From Notospermus geniculatus (lineage: Eukaryota; Nemertea; Pilidiophora; Heteronemertea; Lineidae), in NCBI GenBank assembly GCA_002633025.1, contig NMRB01000249.1:117336-181335 (forward strand): a stretch of DNA of 64,000 bases, given 5' to 3'. The notes beneath the pieces are model-generated. The model was not told the DNA's origin, searched no databases, and worked only from the letters and a program-made list of their open reading frames with translations. Position 1 is the first letter of the stretch. Every line of letters begins with the position of its first letter. A program made the translations under genes and the position numbers. This document shows positions 11,908 through 21,718 of this stretch, in pieces.

Positions 11908-12538
11908 CACTCTTGTAGGAAAGTAAAAGGACAGCAAGTTATCCTAAATATCTCAAAAACCACTGGAGTTACAGCAATGGTATTTGCACCCAGTCTGTAG
12001 CAACATGTTGGGCATAGAACCCTGGTGTTTTGACAAAAATCAATTTTAATTAATTATGAGAAAAATGGCATTTTATAAAATCACTTTTTTGACAATTTTT
12101 GAAAAATCGTCCGATTTTAAATTTTCTTTCTTCATTATATTCAACTTGCCTGACTGACCAACCCGGCTAAGAGGGCTGTCCTGGAGGTGTTGTCCGTTTG
12201 ACTGTGTGAGTGGGATTTATTTTGCTGAAAAATGCAAAAAGAGGCACTTTCTCTTGATATTTTAAAACGGAAAAGTTGCAGATGTTTGTCAGTCAGTCAA
12301 GTGGAATGTAATGAAGAAAGAAAATTTGAAATCGGACGATTTTTCAACAATTGTGAAAAAAGTCGTTTTACAAAATGTCAGTTTTCTCTTAATTAATTAA
12401 AATTGATTTTTGTCAAAACACCAGGGTTCTATGCCCAACATGTTGCTACAGATTGGGTGCAAATACCATTGCTGTAGCTCCAGTGGTTTTTGAGATATTT
12501 AGGATAACTTGCTGTCCTTTTACTTTCCTACAAGAGTG
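11908..12538. mobile_element. 631-bp long hairpin, CACTCTTG ends, copy 1 only
   Basis: The arms start CACTCTTGTAGGAAAGTAAA and end TTTACTTTCCTACAAGAGTG. They pair over about 250-270 bases each with few mismatches, leaving a loop of about 100 bases. Both sides are flanked by TA, matching the two-base duplication of Tc1/mariner-like elements. Copy 2 lacks the whole insertion (about 24863). No open frame in it looks like a transposase. Confidence 0.88.
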
Positions 12539-12673
12539 TACATGTATGTCTCCATCTTTCATGATGGCCCTTTTATGATCGTGTATAATTCAGCTGGTGT
12601 AACATCTACATATGTATCAACGTTTCTGTGTGCGAACGTCTCCCCTCACTGTACTGCATATTGAACAGTCGTA

Positions 12674-12903
12674 GGGCCGTATTCTAGAAGCCTCCTTAAC
12701 TCTAAGGTTCAATTTAAGCTTTTGTATTCTGCCCTGCAAACAATAGCTAAAGGTAAACTTTAAGGTGCCACTCCACGTGACAGTTTTCTATCGAAAGTTT
12801 GCTGTCAGATAGTCAATTATTGGCTCTCAGACAGCAACAATTGCTGTCATACGTCACGTGGAGCGGCGCCTGTAGAGTTAAAGAAGCTTCTAGAATACGG
12901 TCT
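12674..12903. mobile_element. GGGCCGTATTCTAGAAGC-type MITE with a second hairpin inside
   Basis: The outer ends are GGGCCGTATTCTAGAAGCCT and AAGCTTCTAGAATACGGTC. The inner element occupies about 12763-12871, with ends AGGTGCCACTCCACGTGAC and GTCACGTGGAGCGGCGCCT, and belongs to the same family as 47794-48003. The empty site in copy 2 (about 24967) reads CAGTCGTAGTGTCC. Copy 1 repeats GTAG on the right of the insertion. Confidence 0.85.
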
Positions 12904-13939
12904 GTAGTCTCCATACCTGTCTATTGTCACTACGTTCCCAATATAAAGAAGGAGACACTGAAAAACGGGGAACATTGGCAGATGTTACACTGGTTTCGGG
13001 GCAAACTTTAGGTCAAATATTGGTTTCTATCCTGAAATAGGTTTTACCAACGAAGCCAGCTAATTTTCGGCTGGATTTCCTTGCCCGCATAAAGAAGAAT
13101 GACTCTCCCATAAGCGAAATCCTATATACTGTTCCCGAGAACACCCCTGGTTCCATTTGTTCGATTGGCTCGTCGTACAATGTGCTTTTTTTCTCTCCAC
13201 TCTTCTCTATTCTATTCCTTTGAACCGATGCTGGAACGCATAAACTACGGGACCGTGTTCGATCATAATTGAACTGCCGATTTTTTCACAGCCTTCCTCA
13301 GCGCTGCTGTGAAAAGAAATAATGCATTTCACCCTCTGGTGCGTGGATGAATAAACTGTCAAGTCGTCTCCTGAGCGCTATTGGTCCGCAGCCTATCACT
13401 GGCAGTAACGGTTCAATGGTCAAAGGCGATGCCAGGACATGCCGACTTCACCCATCGCAGATTTTCTTCTAAGCATTAAGAGCCTTCTTTTGATTACTTG
13501 GACATCCGAAGTGTTTTTTAACAGAATTTTCCGTGAATAACGCCATGGGGTCACAGCACTATTTTCAAGTGTGTACATTCGCTGTACATCCACTGTCGTA
13601 CCGGTACCTAATATACATGTACTAACATTTCATACTCTTTAATCCTCTTGAAATTTCATACACAGCTTATCAATAATGTCTCCCAATAGACGAAAAAGTA
13701 CAAACCGATTTTTGCTTGGGGCCTACCTGGAATCTGAGAAATTTCGCACTTTTATCACAGACGTGTCAAAATTTTGAAATTTCTGAGCCTAAAACCCTCG
13801 GCAAAGCATGATGTTTATCCGCCTGACAGAGGGAGAAATATCGACTATTTGAAATGTTACTTTGAGGATTAGGTCAACTAAAAACATCCAATTATAAACC
13901 TAGGGGCAATAATGGTTCGCTGTTGTTGTTGTTTAAGGA

Positions 13940-14103
13940 ATTGATACCGAACTGGAGGTATTGGTTGTCTCACCAAACCCGTGAGGGTGGAGCTAAAATG
14001 CAGACCTAAACCCGAGGCGCTTCGCCGAGGGTTTAGGTCGGAATGACAGCTCCACCCGAGCGGGTTTGGTGAGACGACCAATACCGACAGTGAGGTATCA
14101 ATT
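13940..14103. mobile_element. Hairpin MITE, ATTGATACC ends
   Basis: The arms run from ATTGATACCGAACTGGAGGT through ATTGGTTGTCTCACCAAACC and GAGGGTGGAGCT, and return as the complement ending GAGGTATCAAT. The centre contains a second palindrome, ACCTAAACCCGAGGCGCTTC paired with GCCGAGGGTTTAGGT. In copy 2 the region collapses to a (GTT)n run at 26142-26164, and about 660 bp of copy 1 are missing. Confidence 0.8.
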
Positions 14104-15821
14104 TCTATTCTAAACCACCTTTCCATAAACCTTTCTGGCACTAAAACATTCATAGGCCTATTCAGTTCAGAGCGATTTGATTGCAAATAGGCCTATTTTG
14201 AGATGTTCAGAGTCAATCCGACCCGGCATCCGGCTCCGCGGATGACGCTACGTCGATGACGCGACGTCACTGTGTAACAACATGTACATCGTGCCTACAT
14301 CGTGTACATCAGTGTGCAGCGCTAGGCCCAACAAGCTGCAGGAGCCGAAATGAGACAGCAGGGCGCTTTCTTCAACGGATTTTCCGCAGGATGTGTGGCT
14401 TATGATACAAAACATTCTTGGGATAGGTCAGTGAGTTTAAATCTCGCCCATATTCTCTGCACCGCCTCTCTGAATGCTCGAAGCGAGAAACACATGGTCG
14501 GCGGTTTTGGTTGCGACACCAAAGCCCGGTGTGGTTAAAACGAGGCTAATGCATTATCCATTGAAAACAAGGCTCACTGTGACCAAGGTGGTTTAGAATG
14601 TAGAGTAGAGAGTAGAGTCCTCCGCTTTATAGGGAGCACCCTCTCACATCGTTGGGTGAAACCTTCTCTGTGAGTGAAATCGCTGGTGTTAGGGGAATTC
14701 AGGCAGGACAGTTCCCTTTGAGGTGGATGAAAGTGTGGATGATATGCACTATGGAATACAACGAAACACGACCCCTGCATGCATGAATCATCGATACGAA
14801 AAATAGACACACAATATGACCACATACATGTACATGCATTGTACGGCACTGTTTCCTGGGCTGAGGCAGAGGATGTTAGCCTGGTTCCACTTGCCTATTC
14901 CAGATGGCATCAACCAGCGCCACCATCGATGGCCTAAGGAACCAGGCCTCTTGAAGATGTTAAAAAGCGCAGCGTACGATCATGTGATTCAATATGACCA
15001 ATCAGAACGCGTCCTCAAAAATAAGGTCGAAATTTCTCAAAACAACTGTACAAAAAACCGATCCGGTGAAGTAATTCAAGTTTCTTTATTCGAGACACGA
15101 TTTGACCCCAAAATATTTGAATATGCATCTATGGTCATAGATTACGTGAAAGAAAAGGGCGAAAAATGCCTCACAAAGTTGAACAGTTCTAAAAGTGTGA
15201 TGATTTTAGTGGCGAGAATGCCAGAATGCCAGTTCACCATAAGCCCTATGTACCTTTGGTAAAAGGACCGCATCTCTCATGATATTAGAAGATGCTACGT
15301 ATGCCCTCTTTTACACTACGAACACACCCGTAAACAAAGAGTAGAGTGACCCCATTCAATAAAACATAACTGGTATATATCAAATCTATCGCACCTTCCA
15401 GTGTCGGCGGAGCTACAATAACCAACGCGTGATTCGCCTCATGACCCTTGGTATCGAGATTTAAGTAATGGCCGCCGTCAGCAGAGCTAGGCACCGCTAA
15501 ATAGCCATCGATTATCATCAATTCTTCGGTGTTGTCAGGGATGAAGATAATGGGCGTTTAATGCCCGTATGACCCATGATGGATAGTATTCTTTGGTTGC
15601 GTTTATCGCAAAGAAAAAGTTAAGTAGAACGGATATAATTTGATCGGAAAAAACGACTGGCAGTAATGAAATTGCCGGGGTGAATGGTGTACTGTGTACA
15701 TAGTACAAATTCCAATTTGGGATGAAGTGTATTCGTTTACAGAACAGTTATAGGATGTCATTTGAGACAAGGGGTGCATATCCTGTAGCATAGTGGAACC
15801 TCCTTGTCAAAGACATCTTTG

Positions 15822-15929
15822 GGGCCTGTTTCATAAAGTGGCTTTAAGCTAATGGTACTTTTAACCAAATGGAAAATACATTGAAGATAATGGTAGCATT
15901 AGCTTAAAGTCACTTTATGAAACAGTCCC
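15822..15929. mobile_element. GGGCCTGTTTCATAAAG-type hairpin, copy 1 only
   Basis: The ends are GGGCCTGTTTCATAAAGTGG and CACTTTATGAAACAGTCCC, and the arms carry TTTAAGCTAATGGTA and its complement. Copy 2 at about 26944 reads TTTGGGGACTGG with no hairpin. Confidence 0.8.
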
Positions 15930-16328
15930 TGGTGTTTTCCTTACATGAGAGGCGTCCTGATTACAGAGGTTAGGACAAAAAGAAATGATATTTTTGGACA
16001 GAACTTAATTGTGTTCCATTTTCTTAGGCACGTCCAATATACTGCATATTTTGTCCAATATACTGCATATTTTGGACAAGCCTTTGATGTCCTTAATAAA
16101 GAGGTGTACGCTAAGGGAGGTAGACATTCGGATTAATTCTGTTCTCAAGCATTCCAAAACAGTGTGCAGGGAACACAAAGATATAGGAACGCTGACAAAC
16201 GTTACATATGTTGTTCATAATGGGGATCACAGCTGTGATAGAGGGCAGCACACAGTAATCAGGTCCTATACAATGGATGCCTTTTGTGTGGGAAATTGAT
16301 CAAGACCTGAATGTCCCTTTCAATTCAA

Positions 16329-16583
16329 TAGATTTAACCACTAGTGACACCTGTTGAGGTAGTGAGTTAGGTTCCTCATAGATTTAACCACTAGTGACAC
16401 CTGTTGAGGCAGTGGTGAGTTAGGTTCCTCATAGATTTAACCACCAGTGACACCTGTTGAGGCAGTGAGTTAGGTTCCTCATAGATTTGATCACTAGTGA
16501 CACCTGTTGAGGCAGTGAGTTAGGTTCCTCATAGATTTGATCACTAGTGACACCTGTTGAGGCAGTGAGTTAGGTTCTTCATT
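16329..16583 (+). repeat. 51-bp minisatellite, five units
   Basis: Units begin TAGATTTAACCACTAGTGAC (or TAGATTTGATCACTAGTGAC) and run through ACCTGTTGAGGCAGTGAG. Starts lie at about 16329, 16380, 16434, 16485 and 16536. The third unit is preceded by a three-base insertion. Copy 2 has one unit (about 27758-27800). Confidence 0.92.
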
Positions 16584-17387
16584 GCTACAAGGTCCATTGC
16601 TACATGTACCTTGTCTCCACCTCAAACGAGGTCATAATTCTCCTGTGTCGTGTTTTCTGTGAGGTAACAATGCTCCACCTACTTCCACCCAAGTATTTCC
16701 ACTTCAACATCATGCCTGGTCCTTTAACATGAGAAACTAAAGCTGTAAATTGTAATTCAAAGCGGTAACACTTTTATCAAGACCGCAAACAAAAGATCTC
16801 GGAATGTTTAATTGATCACCATCGACTACACTACGTAGTAAGTGCTTGGAGTTTGACGAAGGACGGTCGATATTAGGCTATCAAAACCCTATACTGTAAA
16901 ATACGTGCTTTCTATTGAAAACCGATTCGATTTTTTTATTACTCTTAAAGCCAGTAGGACACATTTTCCTCCCGTTACCTGCAGACCATTTACACGTACA
17001 CATTTTCGTCCCTTAAAACTATGAATCCACCTGTGATTTTCAAGCTGATTTTGCTTTCATTGCGACTTGCTTTGCAACTGGGCACTCGATCGCCGTAGTG
17101 GACTCGCTAGACGTGATTTCCACCAATGGCGAAGATGTGGTCAATTTCAGTCGGCAGTCGGTCGGCGACCGGTATCAGTTCCTTGCGATGGTATTTAATC
17201 GGAGGTAGCAGGTTGCAACGCAAGTCGCAACGCAGAAAATCAGCAGTGGATTCCTAGCTTTACATGCATTCAAATTGCGTGACGGTTGTCACGTAGCCGC
17301 AGATGTCATATTTCCTGCATTGAGGTTGGTCGTGGGCAAGAATGTGAATGATGAAGTTATGAACTGCATGAAACTAACTTCCTCAGT

Positions 17388-17575
17388 CTATACATACAGT
17401 CTATACATACAGTCTATACATACAGTCTATACATACAGTCTATACATACAGTCTATACATACAGTCTATACATACAGTCTATACATACAGTCTATACATA
17501 CAGTCTATACATACAGTCTGTACATACAGTCTGTGCATTCGGTCTGTACATACAGTCTGTACATACAGTCTGTAC
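17388..17575 (+). repeat. 13-bp minisatellite, copy 2
   Basis: The same 13-bp unit as at 2687-2815, with about fourteen units. The first ten or so are almost uniform TCTATACATACAG and the later ones vary. This is consistent with recent expansion relative to copy 1. Confidence 0.9.
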
Positions 17576-18308
17576 ATACATCGAATATTGTAACATACAT
17601 GTACATTGTAGCTCTGGAATACTCGTAACGGTAATCGGGCTTTGTAGCTGTTTTGAGATTCCTGTCGCATAGTGGGCCGACCACATCCATGTGTGTGTAG
17701 GCCACCTGGGGCAACCCAGCCCAAGTCTCAAGTTCTGTGCAACATTTTGGTAGGCAGATGGTGGTCGAAGCATCTGTGTCAGTACTCGCTGACGCTGTTT
17801 TATCGTCATCGCGGCGCCAAAGACAGCAGATCGCTGGACCTCCCGAGTGACCTTGCCTTCCCACTCGACAAAACAGCTCGTGTGCGAAGCTATCTCTCCA
17901 ACACACCGTAATGTCAACAACATCAGTCGACGTGAACCAACCTGTGGGACATCTTGCCAGATATCCAAACCAACATTTGTATTCAGTTCATCGATCATCA
18001 CCGTTTCATTCAACTCCCGTAGGACGCCCGCGACTGATTGGCTCATGAGAAATTAATGTCCTCAGCCTTTGAAGGGAGTTTTTTTGCAGCCAATCTCGAC
18101 GAACTGCTCCATGGGTGCGATTCCCCTTTGGCTGAAACGATATCGTGCGAATCACCAAGGTAGATTCGAATGCTGTCGTAAAAACTGGAATGCTTATGTT
18201 TTGATTTGATCGGAGCAACGCGTGTCTTCCTTTCTTTCTTTGTGCAGGTCTTTGGTTTACTCGAATCCATTCTCCCGACTCGGTTCTTCTCAAAGCCTCG
18301 TCATCCGC

Positions 18309-18480
18309 AATAGGAGCTGTCAGCGAGTTGACCACTAGGTGTCACTACGGCCCAATTCAATGCATCTAGCGGACCCAGTCATTATTGATCAAGCAGCGAT
18401 CACGTACATTTTCCTGTACATTGGTCCGCTAGACCTTTGCTGCCATCTGTTGGGAATATGCGCGGCTGACTGCTCCTATT
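18309..18480. mobile_element. AATAGGAGC-ended insertion, copy 2 only
   Basis: The ends are AATAGGAGCTGTCAGC and GCTGACTGCTCCTATT. The interior has an inverted pair, CTAGCGGACC and GGTCCGCTAG. The matching site in copy 1 reads CATACGCAATTGCGTAAGCC (3551-3570). Confidence 0.8.
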
Positions 18481-18586
18481 CCATAAGCCTTGGTACAGGC
18501 ATGACAGGGTAAATGAAATGGTCCATGGACCATGTGATCACCTGGGTGAACGTCCCAGAAGAACCAACAACAACTGTCAAGTCAAT

Positions 18587-18703
18587 GGGTCATATTAATA
18601 AAGACTAGCAAATGCTTTTACTTCAGATTTGTACAGGATTTCCCAGTGCATTTGTATTGCAAAGTCAAGTAAAAGCATTTACTAGTCTTTATTCATATGA
18701 CCC
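18587..18703. mobile_element. GGGTCATAT-ended hairpin at the site that holds another hairpin in copy 1
   Basis: The arms are GGGTCATATTAATAAAGACT then AGCAAATGCTTTTACTT, and the complement ends TCTTTATTCATATGACCC. The flanks GTCAAGTCAA and AATATGTTCC are the same as those around the unrelated hairpin at 3677-3824. The interior AAATGCTTTTACTTCA resembles the element at 62492-62610, whose termini differ. Confidence 0.85.
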
Positions 18704-20319
18704 AATATGTTCCAGGGAAATATCATACCAGCTCAGAACTTTCTTTGTGGTATTGTTCATATGATATGAGCCAAAGTACATGTACATTTTTCAAGGTGGC
18801 CACCTGTCGGCCATGTTTGAGGTGAATTGTGCCGAAAATCGCTGAACACATAGACGTTTAGCATGATTTACTGATTGTTCATGAGAAGGCTTCAACAATG
18901 GAATGAATCCTCGCTATACGTTGTGGGTCTCATTTTGTCAGAAACCCGACAGAAAAGATAGCTCCGAATGTAATTATTGATCCATCAACTGTTTAATCGA
19001 AAACGAGAGACGAGGCTGATGGCTAGGTCTCCTGATACGTGAACTTCGACCTTAATTAGAAATGCCTTTACTGTCAATAACATTTCTAACTTCGTTATAT
19101 TTATGGTTCGTAAGCACGAATACATCAAAAGATGATGTTGCCCTTGATAAATTGTAGCTCTTATAAAATTTCCACCAAAGTAACTGTAAACCACTATGAA
19201 AGGAACACGCACATTTCATTAACAAGTGTTCCAAAGTATGGTCGATGACCTTTCCATACAACGGTGTAATTTTGTTATTTCCAATTCATAATGGCATGTT
19301 TTATGTTGTTTGTTCATCTCAAAATCTGCCACTAAAAACTACCGTCCAAAACACACGTGTTGTTATTGTTTACATGACGCCATGCTTCCCATTCATTCAA
19401 GGTCTCCAATCCCAAATATGGAAGACGTCGCTAAAAATGATGATACAGATTATGAAGGCATCGGGTAATCTACTGCCTTAGTTTTATGTGCAAAGCATGC
19501 AAAGTTGCGAAGGCTTCATGAATATGGTCCCTGAGTAACCGGGCATCATTCCCCCAAATTTGAGTGCAGAATCAGTCTTTTACCAATGGAGGTCATTTAT
19601 TTGAAGCACGTTTGCATTTCATCGATAAAGCTGGCAAATCAAAGCACTACACTTGATAACGAACGTCCTTTATACAATTACCCCACTTGGGTTTGTGGTA
19701 GGCATTCCTTTGATGTTGGCACTTACCAAACGAGCCTTATTAACCTCATCGTTAAACTAGTAACCGCGTTTGCGGCCAACAACGTTTGAAGTTGAATCTG
19801 GCATTCGTTTGATGAATCGTTTACGGAAGATTTTGATATGTGTGCACCACAGGAAAGGCTTAAGTTTGGTTCGCTTGCGTTAGCTCTGTATATCTTTTCT
19901 ACCAAACTAAAAACCTCCTTCAATCGCTTCGAAATGCCTTCTCGAAACGGCCAGTTTTTCAGTGAATATTTGTGAAATTGAGGTTCAGAGCCTACGGCTT
20001 AAATGTATGGGCACACATGTACATGTAGATATACATGAACGTAAGCTTTCTGTGAGGAGACTATCAGCAATCATGTTAAACAGTCGAAAATGAAATCAGT
20101 CGTAATTTTGCAGGAATAAACTTATGTTTGCAGAATGTTGAAATCGTGTTAGTTAAAAATTTATTGTTTATTTATTCCTTTTTAGTTTTGTTAAAGCTGC
20201 CCATGCACTGGCAACATTTTTTCCAACTTAGCATTTAGCACCTGTACATTCGCGAACAAATTAGAGCAACGTCTGAACATCATGTTGAAACGTCTGAACA
20301 TCATGTTGAAAAAAGTATT

Positions 20320-20907
20320 TTACTTGACAAAATTTGCCCGACAAGGCGTTGTTACTCTGGATGTTGGAAAAAAGCCAGGGTGCACAGACCCTAATGCACT
20401 ACAACAGCTAATTTTACTGTTTTGTCTAATCCTAAACAGTTCCCACCATTTCCTATTCTTCTTCCTTTTTTCATAAGACCCACATAAAATCGTGGTATAT
20501 TTGGAAACGAGATGAAAAACGTCAATCTTTTCTATTTCATATCGTTTAACACACAAATCCCTGGTCTGTCTATTTGCTAATCTCTTATCCACCTGGACAG
20601 GTAATAGGTCTGGGTATGCTCTCCTCTCTCCTTTCACAAGCTCATAATATTGACACATCCGTCCTTTAGGCTGCTTAGCTGTCCAACGACACCAAGAAAT
20701 AAATGAGTCCACATGTTCTGAGCACGGTTGATCCGAGATCGTCCTCACTTTTATATCCTGTGTCCTCACGGCGCTTATCACGAAAAAAACCGAGTTGGAC
20801 GATTCACCGAAAAAAAAGAAAATGAAAACATATAAAAACTGGGGAATCGGAAGTTGCAAGAAAAACTGGTTTACCATATTGGTGTAGTCGTCCAACGCCA
20901 GCATCAC
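20320..20907 (-). CDS. Hypothetical 195-aa open frame, doubtful
   Basis: The frame runs on the reverse strand from 20907 to 20320 without a stop. The central part (about residues 45-165) contains SAVRTQDIKVRTISDQPC, GRMCQYYELVKGERRAYPDL and DLCVKRYEIEKIDVFHLV, with scattered cysteines. The last 25 residues come from a sequence repeated elsewhere. Copy 1 has the same text but is frameshifted. No domain is recognised and no splice borders stand out. A frame of this length can occur by chance in 64 kb, so this may be a shadow of a repeat. Confidence 0.2.
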   Translation of the reverse strand: MMLALDDYTNMVNQFFLQLPIPQFLYVFIFFFFGESSNSVFFVISAVRTQDIKVRTISDQPCSEHVDSFISWCRWTAKQPKGRMCQYYELVKGERRAYPDLLPVQVDKRLANRQTRDLCVKRYEIEKIDVFHLVSKYTTILCGSYEKRKKNRKWWELFRIRQNSKISCCSALGSVHPGFFPTSRVTTPCRANFVK

Positions 20908-21371
20908 AGTTCATCACAATTTCATGTATATGTATGTACATGAAATCACATCGAAAACATGCAAACGTGCAAAAAGGTAAACTGAATACAGTGCTCGTTC
21001 AATATGGCCGACACTTCAGTATAGTTGAAGAGGAGGTAAGAAGGGTGGTTGATTTAGGGTCAGTGATCAGCCTCTATTCCCAGGTTCAATAAACATGTCT
21101 GTACGTGACAATTAGGCTAATGGCGGCCTCTTTGGAAGACAGGAAGCCGGCATCTTGGTCGGCCATCTTGAACGATCTCTGTATTCAGTTTACCGCCGAC
21201 CATGACATTCGACCCTTACTGCACATTGCGCATGTTTTAATTACGGAGTTGCCACATCTGACGTCATCAGGTCACGTGCGTCTTGAATGGTCACGTGTGC
21301 CAATGGATGAGAACTAAACCAATGACTTGTCACCCTGTGTTGCCTTTATCAAAAGTGTTTCTACACATTTA

Positions 21372-21718
21372 GGGCCGTATTCACCAAGGGTGATCATCGC
21401 GCGATTAAGACTTAGACGCGTGTAACTTCACTAAATGCACACACTTCCACCATGCTTTTGAAGAAGGTACACGCGTCTAAGTCTTAATCGCGCGATGATC
21501 ACCCTTGGTGAATTCGGCCCTTAGTTTTTATAAAGACAGATTTTTTTGTCTTGAGGACATAAATATTAAGGGCCAAATTCACCAAGGGTGATCATCGCGC
21601 GATTAAGACTTAGACGCGTGTACATTCTTCAAAAGCATGGTGGAAGTGTGTGCATTTAGTGAAGTTACACGCGTCTAAGTCTTAATCGCGCGATGATCAC
21701 CCTTGGTGAATACGGCCC
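21372..21718. mobile_element. Inverted pair of GGGCCGTATTCACCAAGGG hairpins in copy 2
   Basis: The two 149-bp palindromes (21372-21520 and 21570-21718) match those at 6630-6778 and 6828-6976 base for base as far as I can compare, including both loops and the 49-bp spacer. They lie in the 1.1-kb tract that is identical between the two big copies. Confidence 0.9.

Larger units (their letters stand above)
2589..17294 (+). repeat. Copy 1 of a large head-to-tail duplication
   Basis: The copy starts at GCCGCAGATGTCATATTTCC (2589) and ends at GACGGTTGTCACGT (17294). The same collinear series of sequences is repeated from 17296 to 29305. Single-copy stretches, for example 4979-5182 against 19586-19789, differ by roughly 1-3 percent by eye. 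Copy 1 is longer because of hairpin insertions at 4409-4665, 7682-8021, 11435-11670, 11908-12538, 12674-12903 and 15822-15929, an expanded 51-bp minisatellite, and about 1.5 kb around 9130-10597 that is missing from copy 2 at a single-N join. It may be a true tandem duplication or an unmerged haplotype. Confidence 0.9.

Noticed and set aside
14816-15262. 148-aa plus-strand frame
   Set aside because: There is no family resemblance. The matching part of copy 2 (26290-26410) is rearranged, and the frame runs through a small GGTTCC/GGAACC inverted repeat.
16329-16583. Regularly spaced direct repeats resembling a CRISPR array
   Set aside because: The units are contiguous 51-bp repeats without unique spacers, in an animal genome. 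It is a minisatellite.
17275-17628. 117-aa open frame with repeated YIQSVHTVYTYSL
   Set aside because: It is the translation of the 13-bp minisatellite. A unit length not divisible by three leaves all frames open, and the peptide is not a real protein.
17492-18046. 184-aa reverse frame starting MSQSVAGVLRELNETVM
   Set aside because: Its last third is the minisatellite in reverse, and the copy-1 version stops after 61 codons (3112-3297). The first 60 residues look protein-like but match no family I know, so it is not called.
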